A stretch of DNA of 63,073 bases from Bradyrhizobium sp. NAS96.2 (GCF_001908235.1 NZ_LGHK01000087.1:1-63073); one strand, 5' to 3'. Shown: positions 34,822 to 44,362, counted from the stretch's first letter. The notes: generated from the sequence alone by a model not told the origin. Made by a program: numbers and translations.

Positions 34822-36168
34822 TCAAGCCGCGGCGGCGTGGCCGAGTGCGCTGACGATGTTGTCCACGATCTCTTCCACCAGGATGCGGTCGTCGCCCTCG
34901 CCCATGACGCGGATCACGGGTTCGGTACCGGAGGGGCGGATCAACAGACGGCCGTGACCGTTGAGGCGCTTCTCGCCGTCGGTGATCGCGGACTTGACCT
35001 CGGCGGCGTCGAGCGGCTTGCCGCTGCGATAGCGCACGTTCTTCAGGATTTGCGGCAACGGCTCAAAACGCCGGCAGATCTCCGACACCGGGCGGCGCAG
35101 CTTCTGCACCACGGCCAGCACCTGCAGCGCCGCAACGAAGCCATCGCCGGTGGTCGAATAGTCCGACATGATGATATGGCCGGACGGCTCGCCCCCGAGA
35201 TTGTAGCCGCCGCTCAGCATCTGCTCGAGCACATAGCGGTCGCCCACCGGGGTGCGGACCATCGAAAGCCCGTGGCCCTGCAGGAAGCGCTCCAGCCCGA
35301 GATTGGACATCACGGTCGTGACGATGCCGGGCTTGGCGAGGCGTCCCTCTTCCTTCCAGCTCTGCGCGATCACCGCGAGCAGCTGGTCGCCGTCGACGAT
35401 ATGGCCGCGCTCGTCGACCAGGATGACGCGATCGGCATCGCCGTCGAGCGCAATGCCGATGTCGGCGCGCATCTCACGCACCTTGCGCGACAGCGCTTCC
35501 GGCGAGGTCGAGCCGCATTCCTTGTTGATGTTGAAGCCGTCGGGTTCGACCCCGATCGGCACCACGTCGGCGCCGAGCTCCCACAGCGCTTCCGGCACCA
35601 CCTTGTAGGCGGCACCATTGGCGCAATCGACCACGACGCGCAGGCCGTCGAGCGAGAGGTCGCGCGGCAGCGTGCGCTTGGCGAATTCGATGTAGCGGTC
35701 GTGGACGCCGTCGATGCGGCGGGCGCGGCCGAGGCTCGCGCTCTGCGCCAGGCGGCGGTCGAGCGATTCGTCGAGCAGCTGCTCGATCTGCTTCTCGACA
35801 TCGTCGGAGAGCTTGAAGCCCTGCGGGCCGAACAGCTTGATGCCGTTGTCCTCGAAAAGATTATGCGAGGCCGAGATCATGACGCCGAGATCGGCGCGCA
35901 TCGACTTGGTCAGCATCGCGATCGCCGGTGTCGGCATCGGGCCGACCAGCAGCACGTCCATGCCGACCGAAGTGAAGCCCGCCACCATGGCGTATTCGAT
36001 CATGTAGCCGGACAGCCGCGTGTCCTTGCCGATCACGACGCGATGGCGATGGTCGCCACGCTGAAATACCAACCCTGCGGCCTGCCCCACCTTGAGCGCG
36101 AGCTCCGGCGTGATCAGCCCATTGGCGCGGCCCCGAATTCCATCGGTCCCGAAATATTTGCGGCTCAT
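34822..36168 (-). CDS. glmM: Phosphoglucosamine mutase
   Basis: Interconverts glucosamine-6-phosphate and glucosamine-1-phosphate for cell-wall UDP-GlcNAc synthesis. 448 residues. FGTDGIRG at the N-terminus, the phosphoserine loop MISASHN (S101), the metal-binding loop DGDADR and the sugar-binding GEPSGH and RPSGTEP loops are all there. The ATG at 36168 gives the standard start. It is transcribed alone. Confidence 0.96.
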   Translation of the reverse strand: MSRKYFGTDGIRGRANGLITPELALKVGQAAGLVFQRGDHRHRVVIGKDTRLSGYMIEYAMVAGFTSVGMDVLLVGPMPTPAIAMLTKSMRADLGVMISASHNLFEDNGIKLFGPQGFKLSDDVEKQIEQLLDESLDRRLAQSASLGRARRIDGVHDRYIEFAKRTLPRDLSLDGLRVVVDCANGAAYKVVPEALWELGADVVPIGVEPDGFNINKECGSTSPEALSRKVREMRADIGIALDGDADRVILVDERGHIVDGDQLLAVIAQSWKEEGRLAKPGIVTTVMSNLGLERFLQGHGLSMVRTPVGDRYVLEQMLSGGYNLGGEPSGHIIMSDYSTTGDGFVAALQVLAVVQKLRRPVSEICRRFEPLPQILKNVRYRSGKPLDAAEVKSAITDGEKRLNGHGRLLIRPSGTEPVIRVMGEGDDRILVEEIVDNIVSALGHAAAA

Positions 36169-36386
36169 GTAACCCCCAACACGGACCTCTCGAACCACCC
36201 GGCGAGAGAGTCCCGAACGCCTACCAGTGTAGCGTGCATCGGCCTTATAGACTGCCAGGCGCTAAGATGACTTCAAAAAATATGATGAATCATTACCACG
36301 GCCGAACCGCATTTTTCGACCTTAAGCCGCTGAAAAATATAACATTCCGGTCGTTAAGACAATCCCCGGCGGAGGCGCGCTGTCCC

Positions 36387-36560
36387 CTACCCTTTGTCGT
36401 TGCGCTTGACGTGCTGGTCGCCCTTGGTCGGGGCCGGCTGGGTCACATTGACGGGGTCGGAACCGGGAAACGTCTCCTCCAGGCCCTCTTCAAGGGCCTC
36501 GTCGAGCCGGCGCTTTTCGGCGTTGTCGTCGGCCTTCGGCTTGGTGCCTGATTGCATCAT
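36387..36560 (-). CDS. Small acidic/polar hypothetical protein
   Basis: 57 residues, highly charged: KPKADDNAEKRRLDEALEEG then LEETFPGSDPVNVTQPAPTK and a basic tail. It resembles short rhizobial proteins of the type ...LEETFPASDP..., but no named function is known to me. GGGAG lies 6 bases before the first of two ATG codons. It lies between glmM and the second FMN oxidase, opposite in strand to the latter. Confidence 0.7.
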   Translation of the reverse strand: MMQSGTKPKADDNAEKRRLDEALEEGLEETFPGSDPVNVTQPAPTKGDQHVKRNDKG

Positions 36561-36695
36561 CGTGCTCTCCCATCCGTCTTCGATTTGGCGGGCCATCCAA
36601 CCATGCTAGATGACGGCAAGACCGAACAGCTGCAAGGCTTACCAACAAGGCTTGCTCGAATAGACTTGCGACAAGAAGAAGGGCCGGGAACGTCC

Positions 36696-37832
36696 ATGAA
36701 GCACATTACCTGCATCGAAGATCTGCGCCAGCTGCACAAGCGCCGGGTGCCGAAGGCGTTTTTCGATTATGCGGACCGCGGCTCCTACACCGAGGACACG
36801 CTGCGCGCCAATTCCGAGGACCTGCAGCAGATCAAGTTCCGCCAGCGCATCCTGGTCGATGTGTCCAAGCGTACCCTGGCGACCACGATCCTTGGTGAGC
36901 CCTCGGCGATGCCGCTGATCCTGGCCCCGGTCGGCCTGCTCGGCATGCAGCATGGCGACGGCGAAATCTACGCCTGCCGCGCCGCACAAGCGGCCGGCAT
37001 TCCCTTCACCCAGAGCACCATGTCGATCTGCTCGATCGAGGACATCGCGGCCGCCGTCGACAAGCCGTTCTGGTTCCAGCTCTACGTCATGAAGGACCGC
37101 GGCTTCATCAAGTCGCTGATCGAGCGCGCGATCGCGGCGAAATGCTCGGCGCTGGTGCTGACCGTCGACCTGCAGGTGATCGGCCAGCGCCACCAGGACA
37201 TCAAGAACGGCATGACGGTGCCGCCGGAATGGTCGCTGTCGAAGCTGATCGACTTCGCGACCAAGCCCGCCTGGGTATCGGGCGTGCTGCAGGGCAAGCG
37301 CCGCACCTTCGGCAACATCGCCGGTCACGTCAAAGGCACCGAGGACCTCACCAAGCTGTCGGAGTGGACGGCTTCGCAGTTCGACACCTCGCTGAGCTGG
37401 AAAGACATCGACTGGATCCGCAGCATCTGGCCCGGCAAGCTGATCCTTAAAGGGATCCTCGACGTCGAGGACGCCGAGCTCGCCGCCAAGACCGGCGCGC
37501 AGGCGATCGTGGTCTCCAACCATGGCGGCCGCCAGCTCGACGGCGCTCCGTCCTCGATCGAGGTGCTACCCGAGATCGTCGACGAGGTCGGCTCGAAGCT
37601 CGAGATCATGTTCGACGGCGGCATCCGCACCGGCATGGACATCATGCGCGCGCTCGCACTCGGCGCGAAATCCTGCATGATCGGCCGCGCCTATGCCTAC
37701 GGCCTCGGCGCCGGCGGCCAGGAGGGCGTCGCCAAGGCGCTCGACATCCTGGGCAAGGAGCTCACCACCACGATGGGCCTGTGCGGCGTCAACACCATCG
37801 CCGAGATCGACGACAAGGTGCTGGCGGTTTAG
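36696..37832 (+). CDS. FMN-dependent alpha-hydroxy-acid oxidase/dehydrogenase, paralogue 2
   Basis: 378 residues of the LldD/glycolate oxidase family, oxidising L-2-hydroxy acids with FMN. The catalytic loop SNHGGRQLDG (H276, R279), the MFDGGIRTGMD FMN loop and K252 in LKGIL are seen. The ATG at 36696 gives the normal start; an upstream reading frame adds 48 unconvincing residues. It lacks the Pro-rich N-terminal extension of paralogue 1 (5953-7170) and has a slightly different active-site flank, so substrates may differ. Confidence 0.92.
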   Translation: MKHITCIEDLRQLHKRRVPKAFFDYADRGSYTEDTLRANSEDLQQIKFRQRILVDVSKRTLATTILGEPSAMPLILAPVGLLGMQHGDGEIYACRAAQAAGIPFTQSTMSICSIEDIAAAVDKPFWFQLYVMKDRGFIKSLIERAIAAKCSALVLTVDLQVIGQRHQDIKNGMTVPPEWSLSKLIDFATKPAWVSGVLQGKRRTFGNIAGHVKGTEDLTKLSEWTASQFDTSLSWKDIDWIRSIWPGKLILKGILDVEDAELAAKTGAQAIVVSNHGGRQLDGAPSSIEVLPEIVDEVGSKLEIMFDGGIRTGMDIMRALALGAKSCMIGRAYAYGLGAGGQEGVAKALDILGKELTTTMGLCGVNTIAEIDDKVLAV

Positions 37833-37850
37833 CGCGGACACACACTCGCC

Positions 37851-37982
37851 GTCGTCCCGGGCAAGCGAAGCGCGACCCGGGACCCATAACCACCGATGGT
37901 CATCATCTCGCAACGCTGCGGCCGCAGCGCGCTTCGACAACTTAACCCGGTGGTTATGGGTCCCGGCTTCCGCCGGGACGAC
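37851..37982. repeat. Intergenic palindrome, family B, copy 1
   Basis: Begins GTCGTCCCGG and ends CGCCGGGACGAC with GACCCATAACCAC inside; a similar element is at 53272-53393. Confidence 0.75.
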
Positions 37983-38006
37983 ACGTCGAGAGAGCTTCGC
38001 TTCGCC

Positions 38007-38615
38007 TCACATCGGCGGTGCGATGCCGTCGCGGCCAACATTGACGCGGTTGGCTTCCAGCGTGCCGTCGTCCTTCTTGACCGCGCCGAAGATGATGATC
38101 TTGGCGCCGGGCTTCAGTTCCGACTTGTCGCCGGAAACGAAGGTGACGACCGGAGTGCCCGGCGGCACCACGACCTTCTTCTCGCCGTCCTTGTATTTCA
38201 CCGTGATGTTCTGGCCGTCGGCGCCCTGCACCGTCTCGGCCACGGTTGCGTTGGTCATCGTCGAATTGGCGCGCAGGTCCCAGGGACGAAAACCTTCAGC
38301 GGCGCCGCGCTGGTTTTCCGGGAAGATGTGAATCGCGATCGCCTTCTGGGTCCCGTCAGGCTCCGGCATCGCGGTGACGCCGATGTAGGAGCCGGACTTG
38401 ATCTCGGACAGATCGGTCTTGGCAACGCCGAACACCGCGACGTTATCGGTGGTGCGCACCTTCATGTCGGCGCCGTCGCGCGACTTGATCGACAGCATTG
38501 CGCCGTCGACGGCCTCGATGGTGCCGCGAATCCGTACGGTCGGCGGCTGCTGCGCCGACGCGGTCGAGGCAAAGGCAACAAGAAGCAATGCAGCGAGTGG
38601 CAGCGATTTCGGCAT
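38007..38615 (-). CDS. Periplasmic DUF5666-like protein, paralogue 1
   Basis: 202 residues: signal peptide (MPKSLPLAALLLVAFASTASA) and a beta-rich domain with an OB-like start VRIRGTIEAVDGAMLSIKSRDG, followed by repeats such as GSYIGVTAMPEPDG. It is very similar to the gene at 38862-39488, which lies 250 bases away in the same direction. Function not known; a cell-envelope or stress role is possible. AGGA lies 5 bases before the chosen ATG. Confidence 0.75.
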   Translation of the reverse strand: MPKSLPLAALLLVAFASTASAQQPPTVRIRGTIEAVDGAMLSIKSRDGADMKVRTTDNVAVFGVAKTDLSEIKSGSYIGVTAMPEPDGTQKAIAIHIFPENQRGAAEGFRPWDLRANSTMTNATVAETVQGADGQNITVKYKDGEKKVVVPPGTPVVTFVSGDKSELKPGAKIIIFGAVKKDDGTLEANRVNVGRDGIAPPM

Positions 38616-38768
38616 GGTGTTCCTCATGGGTTTGGCTGGCGATTCAGGGAACACCGGGAAGTTGAAGGTATTCCGTGCGGCTACCTCCCCTTCGCGGGTG
38701 AGATAGCTCGCACGACAACTACGCACCGAATGAGGATGCCGTTACTGCGATAACGAAACTGTCATCCT

Positions 38769-38853
38769 GTAGCCCGGATGGAGCGCAGCGCAATCCGGGA
38801 CGATCGTACCGCGGAGACAGAACCCGGATTTCGCTTCGCTCCATCCGGGCTAC
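38769..38853. repeat. Intergenic palindrome, family E
   Basis: TAGCCCGGATGGAGCGCAGC and its near-inverse GCTTCGCTCCATCCGGGCTA form the two arms. It lies between the two DUF5666-like paralogues. Confidence 0.8.
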
Positions 38854-38861
38854 CAACGTGT

Positions 38862-39488
38862 TCACATCGGCGGCGTGAGACCGTCGCGGCCGACGCTGAC
38901 GCGATCGGTCTCGAACGAGCCGTCGGGCAGCTTCTTCATGAAGGCGATGACCTTGGCGCCGGCCTTGAGGTCCGCCTTGTCACCGGGAACATAGGTCACG
39001 ACAGGGGTGTCGGGTGTGACCTGCACCTTCTTCTCGCCGTCCTTGTACTTGACCAGCAATGTATGACCATCATTGCTGACGACGGATTCCGAGACAGTGG
39101 CGTTGGTCATGCTGCTGTTCGGCTTCAGATCATAGGGCCGCGAGCCCTCGCCGGTGCCGCGCATGTTCTCGGGGAACACATGCACCTCGACCGCCTTCGG
39201 CACGCCGTCAGGCCCCGGCACCGTGGTCGTGCCGATGAAGGAACCGACCTTGATGTCGGACAGGCCCATCTTGGTGAGCCCGAGCACCACCATATTGCCG
39301 GCCATATGCAGCCTGACGTCTTCACCACTGCGCGACTTCACCGCGAGCGTATCGCCGTCGACGCTTTCGACGGTTCCACGCACCCGGGTCGGCGTCGGCG
39401 GCTGCTGGGCAAGCGCGTAGAGCGTGGACGCCGTCACCATCGCAAGCGCGACGAACGGACGAATGAGATGGGAACGGCTGGCAGGCAT
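38862..39488 (-). CDS. Periplasmic DUF5666-like protein, paralogue 2
   Basis: 208 residues: a signal peptide ending near YALAQQ, then TRVRGTVESVDGDTLAVKSR and GSFIGTTTVPGPDG, mirroring paralogue 1 at 38007-38615. The conserved C-terminal VGRDGLTPPM parallels VGRDGIAPPM of the other copy. GGAG lies 8 bases before the ATG. It was probably produced by local duplication, with a repeat element left between the copies. Confidence 0.75.
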   Translation of the reverse strand: MPASRSHLIRPFVALAMVTASTLYALAQQPPTPTRVRGTVESVDGDTLAVKSRSGEDVRLHMAGNMVVLGLTKMGLSDIKVGSFIGTTTVPGPDGVPKAVEVHVFPENMRGTGEGSRPYDLKPNSSMTNATVSESVVSNDGHTLLVKYKDGEKKVQVTPDTPVVTYVPGDKADLKAGAKVIAFMKKLPDGSFETDRVSVGRDGLTPPM

Positions 39489-39557
39489 CAGTGATCTCCG
39501 GGAGGGAACGCGGGGGGACTAACACCAGACCCCGTTCCGGAGACGCTATTCCAGCCC

Positions 39558-40400
39558 TCAAGTCTTTGTGAGATCGGCCTCGACGATCGCGCGCAACTCC
39601 GCCGTGACTTGCGGGCGCTGCCCGAACCACAATTCGAAACCGCGCACCGCCTGGTGCAGCAGCATGCCGAGCCCGTCGGCGGTCTTCAGGGAGCGCGCCT
39701 GCGCTGCGGCCAGCAACGGCGTCACCAGCGGCACGTAGACAATGTCGGAAACAACCGCGCCCTCCGGCAACAGGCCGACATCGATCTCCAACGGAGGCTG
39801 GCCGTGCATGCCGAGCGACGTCGTGTTCACCAGCAGGCCTGCGCGCGGCAGCAGCTCGCCGACTTTGTCCCACGTCGCAGGATGCACACGCGCGCCAAAT
39901 TGCTCCGCGAGCGCGCGGGCGCGGTCGATGGTGCGGTTGACCAGATGCACGCGCGCGATGCCGCGCTCGATCAGGCCGAACACCACCGCGCGCGCCGCGC
40001 CGCCAGCGCCGAGCACCAACGCGTCCTCGGTCTTGTCCCAGCCCGGCGCGCAAGCATCGAGATTGTTGATAAAGCCTTCGACATCGGTGTTGGTCGAGCG
40101 CAACTCGCCATCGGCGAACCACAGCGTGTTGGCGGCGCCGACGGCGCGGGCGCGCTCATCCGGCGCCGACAGCGCCAGCGCGTGCTCCTTGTGCGGACGG
40201 GTGACATTGGCGCCGACGAAGCCGCGCAGCGACAGGCGGAACAGGAAATCCTTGAAATCCTCCGGCGGCACCGCCTCGATCACATAGCCGCCCTCGATGC
40301 CGAGCGTGCGCAGCCAGTAATGATGGATCAGCGGCGAGCGGGAATGCGCCGCCGGCCAGCCGATCAGGCACGCGGCGCGGGTTTTGCGTTGAGATGTCAT
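39558..40400 (-). CDS. aroE: Shikimate dehydrogenase
   Basis: Reduces 3-dehydroshikimate with NADPH in the shikimate pathway to aromatic amino acids. 280 residues. SRSP near the N-terminus, NVTRPHKE with catalytic K71, D106 in NTDVEGF and the dinucleotide loop GAGGAARA (131-138) are seen; DGLGMLLHQA near the C-terminus is the family end motif. The ATG at 40400 fits the usual start. It is preceded by the DUF1275 gene in the same direction with only about 31 bases between. Confidence 0.94.
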   Translation of the reverse strand: MTSQRKTRAACLIGWPAAHSRSPLIHHYWLRTLGIEGGYVIEAVPPEDFKDFLFRLSLRGFVGANVTRPHKEHALALSAPDERARAVGAANTLWFADGELRSTNTDVEGFINNLDACAPGWDKTEDALVLGAGGAARAVVFGLIERGIARVHLVNRTIDRARALAEQFGARVHPATWDKVGELLPRAGLLVNTTSLGMHGQPPLEIDVGLLPEGAVVSDIVYVPLVTPLLAAAQARSLKTADGLGMLLHQAVRGFELWFGQRPQVTAELRAIVEADLTKT

Positions 40401-40431
40401 GGCGGTGACATCGGCCAAGGCAGGCGCGCTG

Positions 40432-41073
40432 TCAATCCGTCCGCTTCGCGGTTGCGGCAACCAGCGCGCTGAGGATGAAGGCGGTGCCCGCGGCAAACCA
40501 GATCGCAGCGAGGTTGATCCAGTGGTAGGCAGCGGCCCCCGCCAGCGCGCCTGCCACCAGCGCCGCCCACAGCAACAAATTGGGCATCCAGGCCCAGCCT
40601 GCGCCGCCGGTCAGTGCGGCGGCGATCAGCTGGCCGACCTTGACCAGCGCCCCGGTGACATAGGTAAGGCCCAGCCCGGCCCCGCCTTCAAGCTGGAATA
40701 CGGCGTTCTCGAGCCCCATCGCCAGCACGATGGCCGCGACGGCGGCGTTCGGCAGGTCATAGCCATAGGCCAACGCCGCGACCGCCAGCAGCAGCGCCTC
40801 GACGAGCAGGATCAGGGGCTGGCGATGCGCGATGCTGCTGAGCACGACCAGGCTGCCGGCCGCGGCACCCGCGACGAACAGCACGATCAGCGCCAGCGCC
40901 TCCAGCGCGTGCTGCCAATGCCCCGCAGCCAGCGTCACGCCGAGCCGCGTCGAGTTGCCGCTCATGAAGGAGACGAACAGTCCGCCGAGCTGCAGATAGC
41001 CGATGGCATCGACATAACCGGCCAGCGCGCTGAGCGCGCAGGCCAGCGCCAGGTTACGGCGGGATTCCAGCAT
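40432..41073 (-). CDS. DUF1275/YoaK-family membrane protein
   Basis: 213 residues with about six membrane segments and the typical opening LALACALSALAGYVDAIGYL and central FVSFMSGNSTRLGV. The family has no agreed substrate; transport of small molecules has been proposed for relatives. AAGGA lies 7 bases before the ATG. It is followed closely by aroE, so the two may share a transcript. Confidence 0.85.
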   Translation of the reverse strand: MLESRRNLALACALSALAGYVDAIGYLQLGGLFVSFMSGNSTRLGVTLAAGHWQHALEALALIVLFVAGAAAGSLVVLSSIAHRQPLILLVEALLLAVAALAYGYDLPNAAVAAIVLAMGLENAVFQLEGGAGLGLTYVTGALVKVGQLIAAALTGGAGWAWMPNLLLWAALVAGALAGAAAYHWINLAAIWFAAGTAFILSALVAATAKRTD

Positions 41074-41163
41074 GATGTCCTTGCGCCCCCATAGGGGCGC
41101 AAGCTAGCTGGCTCGGGCCATCCTGCCAACGATCGCGCCCGCGGGGCGTGATCACCGCCAACG

Positions 41164-43212
41164 TCACGCCGCGTCGCGATGCGCGGCGATGATCTGGTCG
41201 GCGGCACGGCCCGTCACCTCGGCCATGCGGTCGAACTGGCGGGTGAAGGTGCCGGCGCCGGCGGTGGCCGAACGCAGCTCGACGATGAGGTCGCCGATCT
41301 CGGATTCCGGCATCGTGGCGCGAACGCAGTCCCAGCCGCTCCAGCCCTCGCGGGTGTCGAAGCCGAGGATCTGGCCGCGGCGCGCCGACAGGATCGCGTT
41401 GATCTTGGCGGTGGCGTCGGTCGGACAGACGATCTCGACCATATGGATCGGCTCCAGCAGCACCGGCTGGCACTGCGGCAACCCTTCGCTGACCCCGATC
41501 CGCGCCGCGGTGCGGAACGCGAGATCGGAGGAATCGACGCTGTGATAGGAGCCGTCGGTCAGCGTGACGTCGATGTCGATCACGGGGAAACCAAGCGGGC
41601 CGCGCGCCAGCGCATCGACGACGCCCTCTTCCACCGCGCCGATATAGTTGCGCGGCACCGCGCCGCCGACCACCTTCTCATGGAATTCGAAGCCGGAGCC
41701 GCGCGGCTTCGGCTTGATGTCGAGCACCACATCGCCGAACTGGCCGTGGCCGCCGGACTGCTTCTTGTGCCGGCCGCGCTGGGTGACCGCCTTGCGGATG
41801 GTCTCCTGATAGCCGATCGCCGGCGGATGCGATTTGACGTTGACGCCGTAGCGGTCCTTCAGCCGCTCCTGGGCGACGCGCAGATGCATCTCGCCCTGCC
41901 CCCACAGCACGGTGTCGTGGGTGCGCGGGTTCTGGATCATCGTCAGCGAGGGGTCCTCCTCGTTCAGCCGCAGCAGCGCCTGGCCGAGCTTGACGTCGTC
42001 CTTGCGGTCGGTCGCTGATATCGAGATCGACAGCACTGCCGCGGCCGGCTCGACCTTGGCCAGCGAGGCCGGGGCCGTCTTGCCGCTCGAGACGGTATCG
42101 CCGGTCTTGATTGCATCGAGCTTGCCGAGCGCGACGGTGTCGCCAGCCTCCGCCGACGGCCGCTTGCTGTCATGCGTGCCCGAGACCGCGAGGATGCCGG
42201 AGACGCGTCCGCTGTCGCCGCTTGAGGATTGCAGCGTCGCGCCGTCGTCGAGGTGGCCCATGAGCACGCGCGCCAGCGACAGCTTGCCGCCGTGCTGCAG
42301 GTGCACGGTCTTGAACACATAGGCCAGCGCATCCTTCGTGTCCTTGATGCCGAGCCGGCCGGCGGTCTCAGTGACGCCGGGCGCCTCGTGGCGCAGCGCC
42401 TTCATCAGGCGCAGCACGCCGTTCTCGCGGCTCGCGGCACCAAGCAGCACCGGACAAATCAGCCCGTCGCGCAATTCGCGGGCCAGATCGTCGAACACGG
42501 CATCGCGCGGCGGCTGGATGTCCTCCAGCAATTGCTCCATCAGCGCATCGTCGTGATCGGCCAGCTTTTCCAGCATCGAGAAGCGCGCTTCCTTTTCGCG
42601 GTCGAGATTGCCGCCCTCCAGCGCCATCACTTCCGACGGCTTGTGCTCGCGATAGACGAAGGCGCGCTCCAGCGCGAGATCGACAAAGCCTTCGATCAGA
42701 TCGCCGTTCCAGATCGGAATCTGGCGCAGCACCAGCGGCACCCGCGAGGCCGGCTGCAGCGTCGAGAGCGTCTCGCGGACGCGCTTGTTGGCGCGGTCGA
42801 TCTTGTTCAGGAACAGGAAACGGGGAATCCCGAGCTCCTCGAGCTCGCGCAGGATGATCTGCAGCTGCGGCAGCTTCTTCTCGTCAGCTTCGCAGACCAC
42901 GACCGCGGCATCGACCGCCGGCAACGCGGCGCGCATATCGTGCGCGAATTCGATCGAGCCTGGGCAATCGATAAAGGTGTAGCTGTCCCCCATAAAGGTG
43001 GTGGTGGCGGCGGTCAGGCCTACGCCCATCTTGTGTTGACGCGCCTCGGGGCTGGCATCGCCGACGGAGGTTCCGGCATCGACGCTGCCGGCAGTCTTGA
43101 TGGCGCCAGTGCGCGCCAGGATCGCTTCCAGAAGTGTGGTTTTACCGCTTTGGAAAGGGCCCACCAGTGCAATGCACCGTGGACCTCGGGGACTTCTGAC
43201 GTCTTGTCCCAT
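41164..43212 (-). CDS. EF-G-like GTPase (FusA2-type) with altered switch motif
   Basis: 682 residues. GTPase motifs: P-loop GPFQSGKTT (18-26), DCPGS at 82-86, and NKID (136-139). Compared with the canonical DTPGH the catalytic His is replaced by Ser86 and the Thr by Cys83, as in some divergent EF-G-like proteins. Domains II-V follow, with late parts such as GGHGQFGDVVL and EIVCPTDATAKINAILSARRGQI resembling EF-G domains IV-V. It is not the housekeeping EF-G (no rpsL/rpsG/tuf context). A tight GAGGAGG site precedes the ATG. It probably acts on ribosomes under special conditions, perhaps in recycling. Confidence 0.88.
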   Translation of the reverse strand: MGQDVRSPRGPRCIALVGPFQSGKTTLLEAILARTGAIKTAGSVDAGTSVGDASPEARQHKMGVGLTAATTTFMGDSYTFIDCPGSIEFAHDMRAALPAVDAAVVVCEADEKKLPQLQIILRELEELGIPRFLFLNKIDRANKRVRETLSTLQPASRVPLVLRQIPIWNGDLIEGFVDLALERAFVYREHKPSEVMALEGGNLDREKEARFSMLEKLADHDDALMEQLLEDIQPPRDAVFDDLARELRDGLICPVLLGAASRENGVLRLMKALRHEAPGVTETAGRLGIKDTKDALAYVFKTVHLQHGGKLSLARVLMGHLDDGATLQSSSGDSGRVSGILAVSGTHDSKRPSAEAGDTVALGKLDAIKTGDTVSSGKTAPASLAKVEPAAAVLSISISATDRKDDVKLGQALLRLNEEDPSLTMIQNPRTHDTVLWGQGEMHLRVAQERLKDRYGVNVKSHPPAIGYQETIRKAVTQRGRHKKQSGGHGQFGDVVLDIKPKPRGSGFEFHEKVVGGAVPRNYIGAVEEGVVDALARGPLGFPVIDIDVTLTDGSYHSVDSSDLAFRTAARIGVSEGLPQCQPVLLEPIHMVEIVCPTDATAKINAILSARRGQILGFDTREGWSGWDCVRATMPESEIGDLIVELRSATAGAGTFTRQFDRMAEVTGRAADQIIAAHRDAA

Positions 43213-43392
43213 TGCCGCCTCCTCGTGTTGGAGCTCGGCCCATGATTGGGTCGGCGACCGTTCATGCTCTGCCTGCGTTTGACATTTGGCAAGCGGGAAA
43301 ACGTCGCTGCGGTGCGGCGTCGCGGACGTTTACGATCGCTGAGCTGTGCGCCGCCACTCTCCCGGAAAAATTGCGTCCGATGCGCCAGTTCC

Positions 43393-44301
43393 TTAGCGCG
43401 CAACCCCTGGAGCGATCTCGCGCCAGCGCGCGGCGATGTCGAGCAGGCGACGCACGGCAGGCGATGCATCTTCCTCGCGCCACGCAATCGTGAGCGGGGC
43501 CGTCACCACCGGTGCGGAAAGCCGAACGTAGGCGACGCCGCGACCGGTCTGCGCGCGCGCCGCGGCCTCCGGAACGAGCGATACACCGACACCGGCGGCA
43601 ATCAAACCGATCGCGGTTTGCAGATGCAGAACCTCCTGCGCGAGCCGCGGCGTGAAGCCCGCTGCCCGGCATGCGTTCACGATCAGGCCCGTGACCGACG
43701 GCTCCGGCCGCGCCGGATACAGCACGAAAGCATCGTCGGACAATTCGGCGAGCGCAATGTCGCGCCGTGCCGCAAGAGGATGCGCACGCGGCAACGCTGC
43801 AACATAGGGCTCCTCGACGATGAGCCGCTGGGCAAGCCCCGGTTCGTCAAGCAGTGCCGGACGCGCGAAGCCGATATCGATCCGGCGGCGCCGCAACGCC
43901 TCTGCGATCTCGGCCGCCAGCATCTCGTCGAGCACGAGCTCGACATCGGGACAGGCGTCACGATAGGCGCCGACGATGTCGGGCAGTCCCGCAAACATGG
44001 CAGAGCCGACGAATCCGATTCCGAGCCTGCCGGCCTGGCCGCGCCCGACGCGCCGCGTGTCGGCAACCGCACTCTCGAAGCTTGCGAGCACCGCGCGTGC
44101 GCGCGCAAGAAACAGCTCGCCGGCCTCGGTGAGCCTGACAGGACGGCTATTCCGCTGCAGCAGCGTGACGCCGAGCTCGTCCTCGAGCTGACGGATCTGC
44201 TGGCTGAGCGGCGGCTGCGCGATGTGCAGCCGCTCGGCCGCGCGGGTGAAATTCAATTCCTCGCCGAGCGCCACGAAGTATCTGAGGTGTCGCAATTCCA
44301 T
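43393..44301 (-). CDS. LysR-family transcriptional regulator
   Basis: 302 residues. The helix-turn-helix is FTRAAERLHIAQPPLSQQIR, followed by LEDELGVTLLQRNSRPVRLTEAG and a ligand-binding domain. It belongs to the CatR/CbbR-like group by its ELRHLRYFVALGEELNFT opening. The ATG at 44301 gives the standard start; a longer frame runs upstream. It is divergent from an alpha/beta hydrolase gene over 124 bases that hold a dyad, so the hydrolase is its likely target. Confidence 0.92.
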   Translation of the reverse strand: MELRHLRYFVALGEELNFTRAAERLHIAQPPLSQQIRQLEDELGVTLLQRNSRPVRLTEAGELFLARARAVLASFESAVADTRRVGRGQAGRLGIGFVGSAMFAGLPDIVGAYRDACPDVELVLDEMLAAEIAEALRRRRIDIGFARPALLDEPGLAQRLIVEEPYVAALPRAHPLAARRDIALAELSDDAFVLYPARPEPSVTGLIVNACRAAGFTPRLAQEVLHLQTAIGLIAAGVGVSLVPEAAARAQTGRGVAYVRLSAPVVTAPLTIAWREEDASPAVRRLLDIAARWREIAPGVAR

Positions 44302-44337
44302 GCCACCGCTATAGCACGGCGGCCGGCGACGGCAGCC

Positions 44338-44362
44338 ATACGCAATAGCTCTGCAACCGTAT
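44338..44362. promoter_or_regulatory. Dyad between LysR and hydrolase genes
   Basis: ATACG, 15 bases and CGTAT form inverted ends, the span expected for a LysR recognition site. It is placed midway between the two divergent genes. Confidence 0.55.

Noticed and set aside
34798..36270. 490-codon plus-strand frame opposite glmM
   Set aside because: glmM is full-length with all active-site loops; the antisense frame has no family features.
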